Shown: piece by piece, positions 27,019 through 33,285 of the stretch
Numbering within the stretch: the stretch's first letter is position 1
How the letters are laid out: each line of letters begins with the position of its first letter
DNA from: Polaromonas sp.
GTDB taxonomy: Bacteria > Pseudomonadota > Gammaproteobacteria > Burkholderiales > Burkholderiaceae_C
DNA: 64,000 nucleotides
Assembly (NCBI GenBank): GCA_013297865.1
Contig: JAAFIP010000010.1
Coordinates: forward strand, 62,001 to 126,000
Direction: 5' to 3'
Translations under genes and position numbers: made by a program
Notes under the pieces: generated by a model
Database searches by the model: none
Told to the model about the DNA's origin: nothing
Seen by the model: the letters and a program-made list of their open reading frames with translations, nothing else

Positions 27019-27915
27019 ATGATCGAACACCGTATGCTCAGCCTGCCGCACGGCATCACGCTCAGCTGCCGTAGCAGCGGGGCTGCAGGTCGGCCCGTGA
27101 TTGTGTTTTTGCACGGCTTTCCTGAGGGCGCTTTTGTGTGGGACACGCTGCTGGAGCATTTTGCGGCGCTGGGCTACCGCTGCATCGCGCCCAACCTGCG
27201 CGGGTTTGAAAAATCCTCTGCCCCGGCCGATGTGTCGGCCTACCGGGCCAAGCATCTGGTGCAGGACATTGCGGCCTTGATCGCGCTGGAGTCGCCCGGC
27301 GCGCCGCTGGCGGCGCTGGTAGCGCATGACTGGGGCGGTGCGGTGGCCTGGAGCCTGGCCAACCAGGCACCGCAGCTGCTGCACAAGCTGTGCATCATCA
27401 ACTCACCGCACCCTGGCACCTTCTTGCGCGAGTTGCGGGACAGCCCCGCGCAGCAGGCGGCCAGCGCCTACATGAACTTTCTGATCCGGCCCGATGCCGA
27501 GGCCCTGCTGGCACAGGACGACTACCGCCGTCTGTGGGAGTTTTTCACCAACGGATTTGCCGCCAACGGGCCACAGGCCTGGCTGACCGATGCCGTCAAG
27601 GCGCAGTACCGCGCGCTGTGGGACCATGGCCTCACAGGCGGCTGCAACTTCTACCGCGCCTCGCCGCTGCGCCCCCCTACCGCCAGCGACCCCGGTGCCA
27701 GCGCCATCACCCTGCCGCGCGAGATGCTCACCGTGAGCCTGCCCACCCTGGTGGTCTGGGGCATGGACGATATTGCGCTGCCCCCCGCGTTGATTGACGG
27801 GTTGCAGGATTACATCGCGCAGTTGCAGGTACAGCGTGTGCCGGGCGCCAGCCACTGGATCGTGCATGAGCAGCCCGCGCTGGTGGCTGCTGCGATTGAG
27901 AAATTTATAAGGTAA
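27019..27915 (+). CDS. Alpha/beta hydrolase, epoxide-hydrolase-like
   Basis: 298 aa. HGFPEGAFVW oxyanion motif, NLRGFEKSS, nucleophile Asp in VAHDWGGAVAWSLA (about 97-102), acid in VWGMDDIALP and His in GASHWIVHEQP. HGFPE plus HDWGG is the epoxide hydrolase pattern, although haloalkane- or fluoroacetate-type dehalogenases share it. Preceded by the ribosome site CAGGAG at about 27004. It may be co-transcribed with the hydrolase gene upstream, from which R7 separates it. Confidence 0.88.
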   Translation: MIEHRMLSLPHGITLSCRSSGAAGRPVIVFLHGFPEGAFVWDTLLEHFAALGYRCIAPNLRGFEKSSAPADVSAYRAKHLVQDIAALIALESPGAPLAALVAHDWGGAVAWSLANQAPQLLHKLCIINSPHPGTFLRELRDSPAQQAASAYMNFLIRPDAEALLAQDDYRRLWEFFTNGFAANGPQAWLTDAVKAQYRALWDHGLTGGCNFYRASPLRPPTASDPGASAITLPREMLTVSLPTLVVWGMDDIALPPALIDGLQDYIAQLQVQRVPGASHWIVHEQPALVAAAIEKFIR

Positions 27916-27916
27916 T

Positions 27917-27970
27917 CTGGCTGCAGACCAATAGAATATCGCGGGAGCAGCTATTTAATTAATAGCAATT
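27917..27970 (+). repeat. Dispersed repeat copy R8 (between convergent genes)
   Basis: TGGCTGCAGACC left arm, intact core, right arm GCTATT-TAATT-AATAGC perfect hairpin. It fills the space between the hydrolase stop and the stop of the acyltransferase gene. Confidence 0.93.
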
Positions 27971-28844
27971 AATAGATCTCTGGCCGTCCATGAGCACGCG
28001 TTTTGAAGCGCTTGTGCACCCAGTAGTACTGCGCAGGCATGCTGCGGATGTAGGCTTCGATTTCAGCATTCATGCGCGCCGTGTCGGCCTGCACGTCTTT
28101 GGTAGGAAAGTTCTGCCAGGCGGGCATGACGCAGACATCGTAGCCCGTGGGCGTCAGGCGTGTGACCACGGGCACCACCTTGGCGCCGCCCAGACGGGCA
28201 AAGCGCGACAGCGAGGGCACCGTAGCAGCGGGCGTGCCAAAGAAAGGCACAAACAGCGTGCCCTGCTCGCCAAAATCCATATCCGGCAGCAGATACAGCG
28301 GCTCGCCCTGCTTGATCGACTGCGCAATCTCGCGCACCCCGTCAGCGCGGCCAAACAGGCGCGACACGCCAAAGCGCTGGCGGCCCTTGAGCATCCAGGC
28401 GTCCACCACCTTGTTGGCCTGGTCGGTGTAAATCGAGGTGTATTTGCGCGGCGTGTTGAGCATCAGGGCGCAGCCGCCTGCGTCCATGCCCATGAAATGG
28501 GGGGCCAAAATGACGGTGGGGGTACTGCCCTGCAGCTCCTGCAGCGCGCCGGTAAAGTTCAGCCGACGGCTGACCACCGCGGCGCTGGCGTGCCACAGCC
28601 AGCCCCGGTCCAGCCAGGCCTGCGCGAAATAGACAAACACCTGCCTGACCAGGGCCGTCCTGGCGCTGTCGGACAGCTCTGGAAAGCACAGCTTGAGATT
28701 GGCATGCACCACCCTGCGCCGTGCGCCCACCAGGACATACAGCATCCACCCCATCAGCCAGCCCAGCGCGCGCACCAGCGGCAGCGGCAGCCAGGCCAGC
28801 AGGCGCATGAAGACAATGCCCAGCTGGGACAGCAGGTTCACCAT
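27969..28844 (-). CDS. Lipid A biosynthesis acyltransferase, LpxL/HtrB family (first of pair)
   Basis: Adds a secondary acyl chain to lipid A at the inner membrane. 291 aa from the ATG at 28844 (MVNLLSQLGIVFMRLLAWLPLPLVRALG), with the N-terminal hydrophobic anchor. Catalytic HX4D motif as APHFMGMD near 118-125 and LYLLPDMDFGEQGTLFVPFFG near 180-200. The start overlaps the stop of the upstream paralogue by ATGA, so the two are co-translated. Which chain it adds cannot be fixed by reading. Confidence 0.92.
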   Translation of the reverse strand: MVNLLSQLGIVFMRLLAWLPLPLVRALGWLMGWMLYVLVGARRRVVHANLKLCFPELSDSARTALVRQVFVYFAQAWLDRGWLWHASAAVVSRRLNFTGALQELQGSTPTVILAPHFMGMDAGGCALMLNTPRKYTSIYTDQANKVVDAWMLKGRQRFGVSRLFGRADGVREIAQSIKQGEPLYLLPDMDFGEQGTLFVPFFGTPAATVPSLSRFARLGGAKVVPVVTRLTPTGYDVCVMPAWQNFPTKDVQADTARMNAEIEAYIRSMPAQYYWVHKRFKTRAHGRPEIY

Positions 28845-29707
28845 CAGTGCGTGTCTTTCACTGCGGCGCTGCTGTGCGGCGCACTGGCAGGCTGCTTGTA
28901 GCGGGCGTAGCCCCACAGGTACTGGGCGGGTTTTTCCAGGATCAGCTGCTCCATGGCCGCGTTGATCTGGCGGGCTGCGGTGCTGGGGTCGTCGCTCAGG
29001 GTGTCAGGCATGGGACGCAAGTGTACGCAAAAGCCCCGCCCCCTCGGCAGGCGCTCGCCCCAGATGAGCAGCACGCTGGCGCCGGTTTGCTGCACCAGGC
29101 GCGCGGGCAGGGTCATGGTGTAGGCGTCGCGGCCAAAAAACGGGGCCCACACGCCCAGGCCCTTGGGCGGCACCTGGTCGGGCAGCAGGCCCACCATCTG
29201 CCCGGCTTTGAGCGCCTTGAGCATGGTTTTGACACCGGCCAAGGTGGTGGGCGCAGTGCGCAGCCCCGGGCGATCGCGCGACTGGGCCACCAGGTCCTGC
29301 AGCCAGGCCTTGCGCGCAGGGCGATACAGCACGGTAATGGCGCGGTCCTGCGGCGCATAGCGCTGGGCAATGGCCTGCGCCGTCACCTCAAAGCAGCCCA
29401 GGTGCGGCGTGAGCAGCAACAGGCCTTTGCCGGTACAGTGCGCGGCATCGATCAGCTCCACACTGTCCCACACCACAGGCGCGCTCTTGCCCATCCACAG
29501 GCGCGGCAGCTCGGCAAGGGTGCGGCCCGACTGGGCCACTGCGCCGGACACCTGCGCGCGCGACAGGCCAGCCTGCTGCACATTGAGGATAAAACGCTGG
29601 CGGTAGGTAGGCGACAGCGCATACGACAGCCAGCCCAGCGCAGTGCCCAGCGCATGCAGGACCGACAGCGGCAGAGTGGAACAGAGTGTAAAAAGTAGAC
29701 GGATCAA
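28844..29707 (-). CDS. Lipid A biosynthesis acyltransferase, LpxL/HtrB family (second of pair)
   Basis: 287 aa paralogue of the neighbouring acyltransferase. N-terminal anchor LLFTLCSTLPLSVLHALGTALGWLSYAL. Here the catalytic motif is HX4E (TPHLGCFE near 101-108), a permitted variant; the LLPDQVPPKGLGVWAPFFG block is at about 178-196. Paired late acyltransferase genes just upstream of and divergent from metK are a common Burkholderiales arrangement. The C-terminal tail after LWGYARYKQP is short and polar. Confidence 0.92.
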   Translation of the reverse strand: MIRLLFTLCSTLPLSVLHALGTALGWLSYALSPTYRQRFILNVQQAGLSRAQVSGAVAQSGRTLAELPRLWMGKSAPVVWDSVELIDAAHCTGKGLLLLTPHLGCFEVTAQAIAQRYAPQDRAITVLYRPARKAWLQDLVAQSRDRPGLRTAPTTLAGVKTMLKALKAGQMVGLLPDQVPPKGLGVWAPFFGRDAYTMTLPARLVQQTGASVLLIWGERLPRGRGFCVHLRPMPDTLSDDPSTAARQINAAMEQLILEKPAQYLWGYARYKQPASAPHSSAAVKDTH

Positions 29708-29720
29708 TTTAGGTAAAATA

Positions 29721-29862
29721 GGCTCATCGCCGAGTTATGAACTACTTGCGGGGCGATGTAAAACAAGACTGCTAAAGCGTTCGCCAAGGGCTCCAGACCA
29801 TCAGGTTCAAAGTCGCGGCAACGCGGTTTTATCTACTGATATCAATTATGGAGTTTATCTAA
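29721..29862 (+). promoter_or_regulatory. Structured metK leader, SAM-II-like riboswitch candidate
   Basis: A 7-bp stem CATCGCC/GGCGATG (29725-29731 with 29752-29758) encloses a loop with GAAC (29739-29742) and TTGC (29746-29749). Downstream comes GCTAAAG (29771) then GTTC (29779-29782), able to pair with GAAC as a pseudoknot. The order stem, TTGC, stem, AAA-rich, GCTAAA resembles the compact SAM-II class. A further CGCG-GCAA-CGCG hairpin (29814-29825) and ATCAG/CTGAT pairing precede the ribosome site GGAG at 29851. Identification is from memory of the consensus; a covariance search would decide. Confidence 0.55.
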
Positions 29863-31050
29863 ATGGCGAACGATTTTCTGTTTACCTCTGAATCTGTCTC
29901 TGAAGGCCACCCCGACAAGGTCGCCGACCAAATCTCGGATGCCATCCTGGACGCGATTTTTGCGCAAGACCCGCGCAGCCGTGTGGCCGCCGAAACCCTG
30001 ACCAATACCGGTCTGGTCGTGCTGGCTGGTGAGATCACCACCAACGCCCATGTGGACTACATCCAGGTGGCACGCGACACCATCAAGCGCATCGGCTACG
30101 ACAACACTGACTACGGCATCGACTACAAAGGCTGCGCGGTCATGGTCTGCTATGACAAGCAGAGCAATGACATCGCCCAGGGCGTGGATCACGCGTCAGA
30201 CGACCACCTCAACATCGGCGCAGGCGACCAGGGCCTGATGTTTGGCTATGCCTGCGACGAAACCCCCGAGCTCATGCCCGCGCCCATCTACTACGCACAC
30301 CGCTTGGTAGAGCGCCAGGCCATGCTGCGCAAGAGCGGCAAGCTGCCCTTTTTGCGCCCCGACGCCAAAAGCCAGGTGACCATGCGCTATGTGGACGGCA
30401 AACCCGTGAGCATCGACACGGTGGTGTTGTCCACCCAGCACGACCCCAGCCAGTCTGAGTCGGCCACCAAGATGAAAGCCAGCTTCAACGAAGCCATCAT
30501 TGAAGAGCTGATCAAGCCCGTGCTACCCAAAGACATGATCACCAAAGACACCCGCTATTTGATCAACCCCACGGGCCGTTTCGTCATCGGCGGCCCACAG
30601 GGCGACTGTGGCCTGACCGGCCGCAAGATCATTGTGGACACCTACGGCGGCGCTTGCCCGCACGGCGGCGGTGCCTTCAGCGGCAAAGACCCTTCCAAGG
30701 TGGACCGTTCAGCCGCCTACGCTGCCCGCTATGTAGCCAAAAACATCGTCGCTGCGGGCCTGGCCAAGCAGTGCCAGATCCAGGTGGCTTACGCGATTGG
30801 TGTGGCCAAGCCGATGAACATCACCGTCTACACCGAAGGCACAGGCGTCATGTCGGACGACAAACTGTCTGCCTTGGTAGCCGAGCACTTTGACCTGCGC
30901 CCCAAAGGCATCATCCAGATGCTCGACCTGCTGCGCCCGATCTACCAAAAAACCGCGGCGTATGGCCACTTCGGACGCGAAGAGCCCGAGTTCACCTGGG
31001 AGCGCACCGACAAAGCGGCAGCGCTGCGCGCAGCGGCTGGCTTGAAGTAA
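29863..31050 (+). CDS. metK: S-adenosylmethionine synthetase
   Basis: Makes SAM from methionine and ATP. 395 aa, full length. N-terminal [36 protein letters not shown], and the P-loop-like [22 protein letters not shown] motif are all invariant MetK sequences. Start ATG at 29863 has a GGAG site eight bases upstream. The leader carries a riboswitch-like structure and a strong terminator follows at 31109, so it appears to be a monocistronic gene. Confidence 0.97.
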   Translation: MANDFLFTSESVSEGHPDKVADQISDAILDAIFAQDPRSRVAAETLTNTGLVVLAGEITTNAHVDYIQVARDTIKRIGYDNTDYGIDYKGCAVMVCYDKQSNDIAQGVDHASDDHLNIGAGDQGLMFGYACDETPELMPAPIYYAHRLVERQAMLRKSGKLPFLRPDAKSQVTMRYVDGKPVSIDTVVLSTQHDPSQSESATKMKASFNEAIIEELIKPVLPKDMITKDTRYLINPTGRFVIGGPQGDCGLTGRKIIVDTYGGACPHGGGAFSGKDPSKVDRSAAYAARYVAKNIVAAGLAKQCQIQVAYAIGVAKPMNITVYTEGTGVMSDDKLSALVAEHFDLRPKGIIQMLDLLRPIYQKTAAYGHFGREEPEFTWERTDKAAALRAAAGLK

Positions 31051-31108
31051 TCTTCCAAGTCAACTTGACCAAGACGTCACCGCAAACGTCCTACTTCAGC
31101 TCAAAGCA

Positions 31109-31142
31109 AAACGCCCACTGTTGCAAAACAGTGGGCGTTTTT
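31109..31142 (+). terminator. Rho-independent terminator of metK
   Basis: AAAACGCCCACTG / CAGTGGGCGTTTTT hairpin with an 8-nt loop and T tract. The A tract on the other side makes it potentially bidirectional, also serving the HNH gene on the minus strand. Confidence 0.92.
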
Positions 31143-31157
31143 CATGGGCAGAGGCAC

Positions 31158-31721
31158 TCAGTTCAGGCGCGAGCCGCGTGGCAGCCGAGCGGCCAACCAG
31201 TCATGCACATCGACGCGAATATTGCGCCCCACCAGCAGAAAGTCTTCAAACCGACTGGGCGTGTAGGGCAAATACAGCAAAGGCATGCGCGCTTCCTCAG
31301 GTGTTCTGGCGGCTTTGCGGCCGTTGCAGGCCCCACAGGCAGCCACCAGGTTAGTCCATGACCAGGCACCTCCGCGCGACAGCGGCAAGATGTGCTCACA
31401 CTGCAAGTCGCGCTCGGCAAACACCTGTCCACAGTAGGCACAGGTGTGGCGGTCACGCTTAAGCAGCTTGGCTTTGCTGAAACTGGGCGTTACATCAAAC
31501 AAATTGCGCTTGGGCACGCCACGCACGGCGATGATGGGGTGAATATCCAACACCGACTGCACACCACGCGCCACGTTAAAGCCGCCGCGCAAAGTAGCCA
31601 AGGGGCTTTCGCCATCAAACCACACGACTGCATCGCATGCATAGTGCGCAGCCGCATGCTCCACCGAGATCCAAGCCTGCGGCGTGCCTTGCATGTCAAG
31701 CTGGAGGACTTGGGGAAACAT
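31158..31721 (-). CDS. HNH endonuclease family protein
   Basis: 187 aa. The C-terminal half is an HNH nuclease: zinc-ribbon C94-X2-C97 (CAYCG), E109-H110 (CEHILPLSRGG), N124 (WTNLVAACG) and C129-X2-C132 (CGACN). The N-terminal 80 residues (LDMQGTPQAWISVEHAAAHYACDAVVWFDGESP) are conserved in similar proteobacterial proteins but of unknown role. A strong AAGGAG site lies just upstream. The start is only 28 nt downstream of the last tRNA of the array on the same strand, with no terminator between, so its mRNA probably arises by processing of the tRNA precursor. Confidence 0.88.
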   Translation of the reverse strand: MFPQVLQLDMQGTPQAWISVEHAAAHYACDAVVWFDGESPLATLRGGFNVARGVQSVLDIHPIIAVRGVPKRNLFDVTPSFSKAKLLKRDRHTCAYCGQVFAERDLQCEHILPLSRGGAWSWTNLVAACGACNGRKAARTPEEARMPLLYLPYTPSRFEDFLLVGRNIRVDVHDWLAARLPRGSRLN

Positions 31722-31749
31722 CGGTAACTCCTTTATAGAAATGAAAAAT

Positions 31750-31824
31750 TGGTAGTCACGGTTGGGAACGATCCAACGGCCTATCGCTTATCAAGCGATT
31801 GCTCTGCCACTGAGCTACGCGACT
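31750..31824 (-). tRNA. tRNA-Ile(GAT), array position 9
   Basis: 75 nt with encoded CCA. Acceptor AGTCGCG/CGTGACT, anticodon loop TTGATAA with GAT. The T-arm is GTTGG-ATCGTTC-CCAAC: T-loop position 54 is A and 58 is T, the reverse of the usual T54/A58 pair. Confidence 0.85.
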
Positions 31825-31829
31825 GATAC

Positions 31830-31923
31830 TGGCGGAAGTTGTAGGATTCGAACCCACGCGCCGGGGTTCTCCCGACCGATCAGTTTTCAAGACTGCGGCA
31901 ATTAACCTCTCTGCCAAACTTCC
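31830..31923 (-). tRNA. tRNA-Ser(TGA), array position 8
   Basis: 94 nt with encoded CCA and the long variable arm of class II tRNAs. Acceptor GGAAGTT/AACTTCC; anticodon loop CTTGAAA, anticodon TGA; normal TTCGAAT T-loop. The outermost anticodon-stem pair (27-43) is G-A, a mismatch. Confidence 0.88.
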
Positions 31924-31928
31924 TTTTA

Positions 31929-32004
31929 TGGTGCCGTGAGCAGGAATCGAACCCACCACGCCAGCGCCTTCAACGCTGCGCGCTACTAACTGAGCTATCA
32001 CGGC
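31929..32004 (-). tRNA. tRNA-Phe(GAA), array position 7
   Basis: 76 nt with CCA. Acceptor GCCGTGA/TCACGGC, anticodon stem CAGCG/CGCTG, loop TTGAAGG, anticodon GAA. Loop positions 37-38 are GG rather than the usual AA. Confidence 0.88.
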
Positions 32005-32009
32005 AAAAA

Positions 32010-32084
32010 TGGCGCACCGTGCCGGGATTGAACCGGCGGCTTCCTGCTAGACAGGCAGGCACTCTACCGCTGAGTTAACGATGC
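32010..32084 (-). tRNA. tRNA-Asp(GTC), array position 6
   Basis: 75 nt with CCA. Acceptor GCATCGT/ACGGTGC with one G-T pair, anticodon stem CCTGC/GCAGG, loop CTGTCTA, anticodon GTC, T-loop TTCAATC. Confidence 0.88.
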
Positions 32085-32094
32085 AAAAATAAAC

Positions 32095-32172
32095 TGGTGC
32101 CTCGCACACGATTCGAACGTGCAACCCCCGGTTTCGTAAACCAGTGCTCTGATCCAATTGAGCTAACGAGGC
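32095..32172 (-). tRNA. tRNA-Arg(ACG), array position 5
   Basis: 78 nt with CCA. Acceptor GCCTCGT/GCGAGGC, anticodon loop TTACGAA, anticodon ACG (A34 to inosine by TadA expected), normal TTCGAAT T-loop. The most host-like member of the array. Confidence 0.9.
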
Positions 32173-32179
32173 GAAAATT

Positions 32180-32254
32180 TGGTAGTCCAAGGTGGGTACG
32201 ATCCACCGACCACCGCCTTATGAGGGCGGCGCTCTACCGCTGAGCTATTGGACT
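32180..32254 (-). tRNA. tRNA-Met(CAT) or tRNA-Ile2, array position 4
   Basis: 75 nt with CCA. Acceptor AGTCCAA/TTGGACT, anticodon loop CTCATAA. T-arm GGTGG-ATCGTAC-CCACC again has A54 and T58. CAT could be Met or, if lysidinylated, Ile; sequence alone does not decide. Confidence 0.85.
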
Positions 32255-32263
32255 GAAAATAAC

Positions 32264-32348
32264 TGGCGGAAGATGCAGGACTCGAACCTGCGGGACGTTG
32301 CCGACCACGACTTAGCAAGCCGCTGCATTACCACTCTGCCAATCTTCC
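32264..32348 (-). tRNA. tRNA-Ser(GCT), array position 3
   Basis: 85 nt with CCA. Acceptor GGAAGAT/ATCTTCC, anticodon loop TTGCTAA, anticodon GCT, variable arm GGTCGGCAACGTCCC, T-loop TTCGAGT. Confidence 0.87.
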
Positions 32349-32435
32349 ATTGATCATTCCGGTTACGGGTTCCGGTGCTGCCCTATCTTTGCAGCCGGTT
32401 TCCACACAACGCATTCAAGCGCTGCACTTCTTGGT
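32349..32435 (-). other. 87-nt spacer in the tRNA array with a hairpin
   Basis: The only long gap within the array, where another tRNA would fit. The minus strand has a GCTGC-(9)-GCAGC hairpin flanked by CCGG and ACCGG (about 32362-32393). No tRNA can be folded from it; it could be a decayed tRNA or a processing element. Confidence 0.4.
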
Positions 32436-32514
32436 TGGTAGCGGGAGTGAGATTTGAACTCACGATCTTCGGCTTATGAGACCGACAGGGACGGCCAGAC
32501 TCCCCTATCCCGCA
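32436..32514 (-). tRNA. Divergent tRNA-Met(CAT), array position 2
   Basis: 79 nt with CCA. Anticodon stem TCGGT/GCCGA, loop CTCATAA, T-arm GTGAG-TTCAAAT-CTCAC. The D-arm is odd: GGGG stem with the large loop AGTCTGGCCGT. Acceptor TGCGGGA/TCCCGCT has a T-T mismatch at 1-72, the place where initiator tRNAs are unpaired, but the initiator GGG/CCC anticodon stem is absent. Confidence 0.72.
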
Positions 32515-32517
32515 AAC

Positions 32518-32594
32518 TGGAGTCGTGTAGGGGGTTCGATGCCCTGTTTAACAGACTGAAAACCCGTTGTCCTGAGCCACTAGACGAACACGAC
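32518..32594 (-). tRNA. tRNA-Glu(TTC), array position 1
   Basis: 77 nt with CCA. Perfect acceptor GTCGTGT/ACACGAC; D-arm GTCTAGTGGCTCAGGAC is Glu-like; anticodon loop TTTTCAG, anticodon TTC. The T-arm AGGGC-ATCGAAC-CCCCT has a C-C mismatch and A54. Confidence 0.75.
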
Positions 32595-32608
32595 AAAATT
32601 TATTTTCC

Positions 32609-32752
32609 ATTTCGGCTGTGCCTGCACGCGATCGGTCAGCATGATACTGAGCCGGGTTCTCTCGCTGCACGGGTGTTGTATCCAACGCCCGCACATCCCA
32701 CGCATCGTTCCCACGACTGCGCCGCGTAGTGTTGTGCAGGCACACCCGAAAT
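32609..32752 (-). ncRNA. Candidate structured RNA upstream of the tRNA array (novel)
   Basis: Two 19-nt ends (32609-32627 and 32734-32752) pair with one mismatch, closing 106 nt. Inside are three hairpins: 32701-32721 (CGCA, bulge, TCGT with GGGA loop on the minus strand, a GNRA tetraloop), 32667-32694 (about 11 of 12 pairs on the minus strand counting G-U, GATA loop), and 32634-32653 (six pairs with a bulge). The minus strand pairs slightly better (extra G-U, GNRA loop). It lies 14 nt before tRNA-Glu. It does not match my memory of 6S, tmRNA, SRP RNA or RNase P. No coding frame was seen. Confidence 0.6.
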
Positions 32753-32878
32753 GAAAAATCTTTAGAACTCACGCACAGCCAGTACTGGCGTGGCTCTGGT
32801 ACAAATTGTTAATGATCATGTGCTCCGTTGAATAGATTCATGGGCACCTTGGCAGCGCGATCACTGCTCAATGGCAAT
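32753..32878. other. Intergenic region upstream of RNA candidate and tRNA array
   Basis: No gene found. Holds a perfect 12-bp palindrome GCCAGTACTGGC at 32778-32789. Any promoter for the minus-strand RNA/tRNA unit should be here, but no convincing -35/-10 pair was recognised. Confidence 0.5.
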
Positions 32879-32911
32879 AAAAAAGGCCCGGATTCTTGCG
32901 AATTCCGGGCC
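32879..32911 (-). terminator. Rho-independent terminator of the small minus-strand ORF
   Basis: On the minus strand GGCCCGGA..TCCGGGCC with an inner GAA/TTC extension is followed by six T. It insulates the small ORF at 32941 from the downstream RNA/tRNA unit. Confidence 0.9.
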
Positions 32912-32940
32912 TCTTGGGTAAGAGATTGATGGGAACAGCA

Positions 32941-33153
32941 CTAGGCGCTGGCTCCCCCCGGAAAATGGCGATCGTCATACTCACAAGCCCAAAACAAACG
33001 CGTCGTCTTAAGCACATCAGCAATCAACGAACTGCCTCGCAGTGACTGCGACTGCATGGATCGTTCACACTGATGCCCATGAGACAGCGCAGGCGCAGCT
33101 ATGCCATTGCCGGCTTGGGGCATGGCGCAGATGAAATTGGCTTGCGTAATCAC
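32941..33153 (-). CDS. Small hypothetical protein (70 aa), divergent partner of HTH regulator
   Basis: Not recognised. GTG start at 33153 with only a weak ribosome site. Contains scattered Cys (ICAMPQ, HQCERS, WACEYDD), a hydrophobic stretch SSLIADVLKTTRLFWA and ends FPGGASA. Support for a real gene: it sits between a divergent promoter region and its own strong terminator at 32879-32911. It faces away from the HTH gene, so the pair may be a regulator and its target, or a toxin-antitoxin or phage-switch-like module; no homology supports a choice. Confidence 0.5.
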   Translation of the reverse strand: MITQANFICAMPQAGNGIAAPALSHGHQCERSMQSQSLRGSSLIADVLKTTRLFWACEYDDRHFPGGASA

Positions 33154-33203
33154 GATGGTCTCAGTGGTTGAATTGAAAAAATAGGGTTTGAAAATGCGAT
33201 GTG

Positions 33204-33236
33204 TTGTACTGTAAAGAAACTTTACTATACTGTCAA
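33204..33236. promoter_or_regulatory. Overlapping divergent promoters with palindromic operator
   Basis: Plus strand: TTGTAC (33204-33209), 16-nt spacer, TATACT (33226-33231). Minus strand: TTGACA (33231-33236 complement), 17-nt spacer, TACAGT (33208-33213 complement). The palindrome GTAAAG-AAA-CTTTAC at 33211-33225 lies in both spacers, ideally placed for an autorepressor. Confidence 0.6.
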
Positions 33237-33285
33237 CAGCCTGCGATAATAACTATTTCCTGCGTTGCAAAATTTACACACTGCT

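Noticed and set aside
32349..32435. A tenth tRNA in the array gap
   Set aside because: No seven-base acceptor pairing, T-arm or CCA end could be found on the minus strand.
32609..32752. RNA candidate considered as a terminator, 6S RNA, tmRNA or insertion-sequence ends
   Set aside because: No T tract after the stem; no tag-peptide frame or tRNA-like ends; no 6S-like central bubble; no transposase between the inverted ends.
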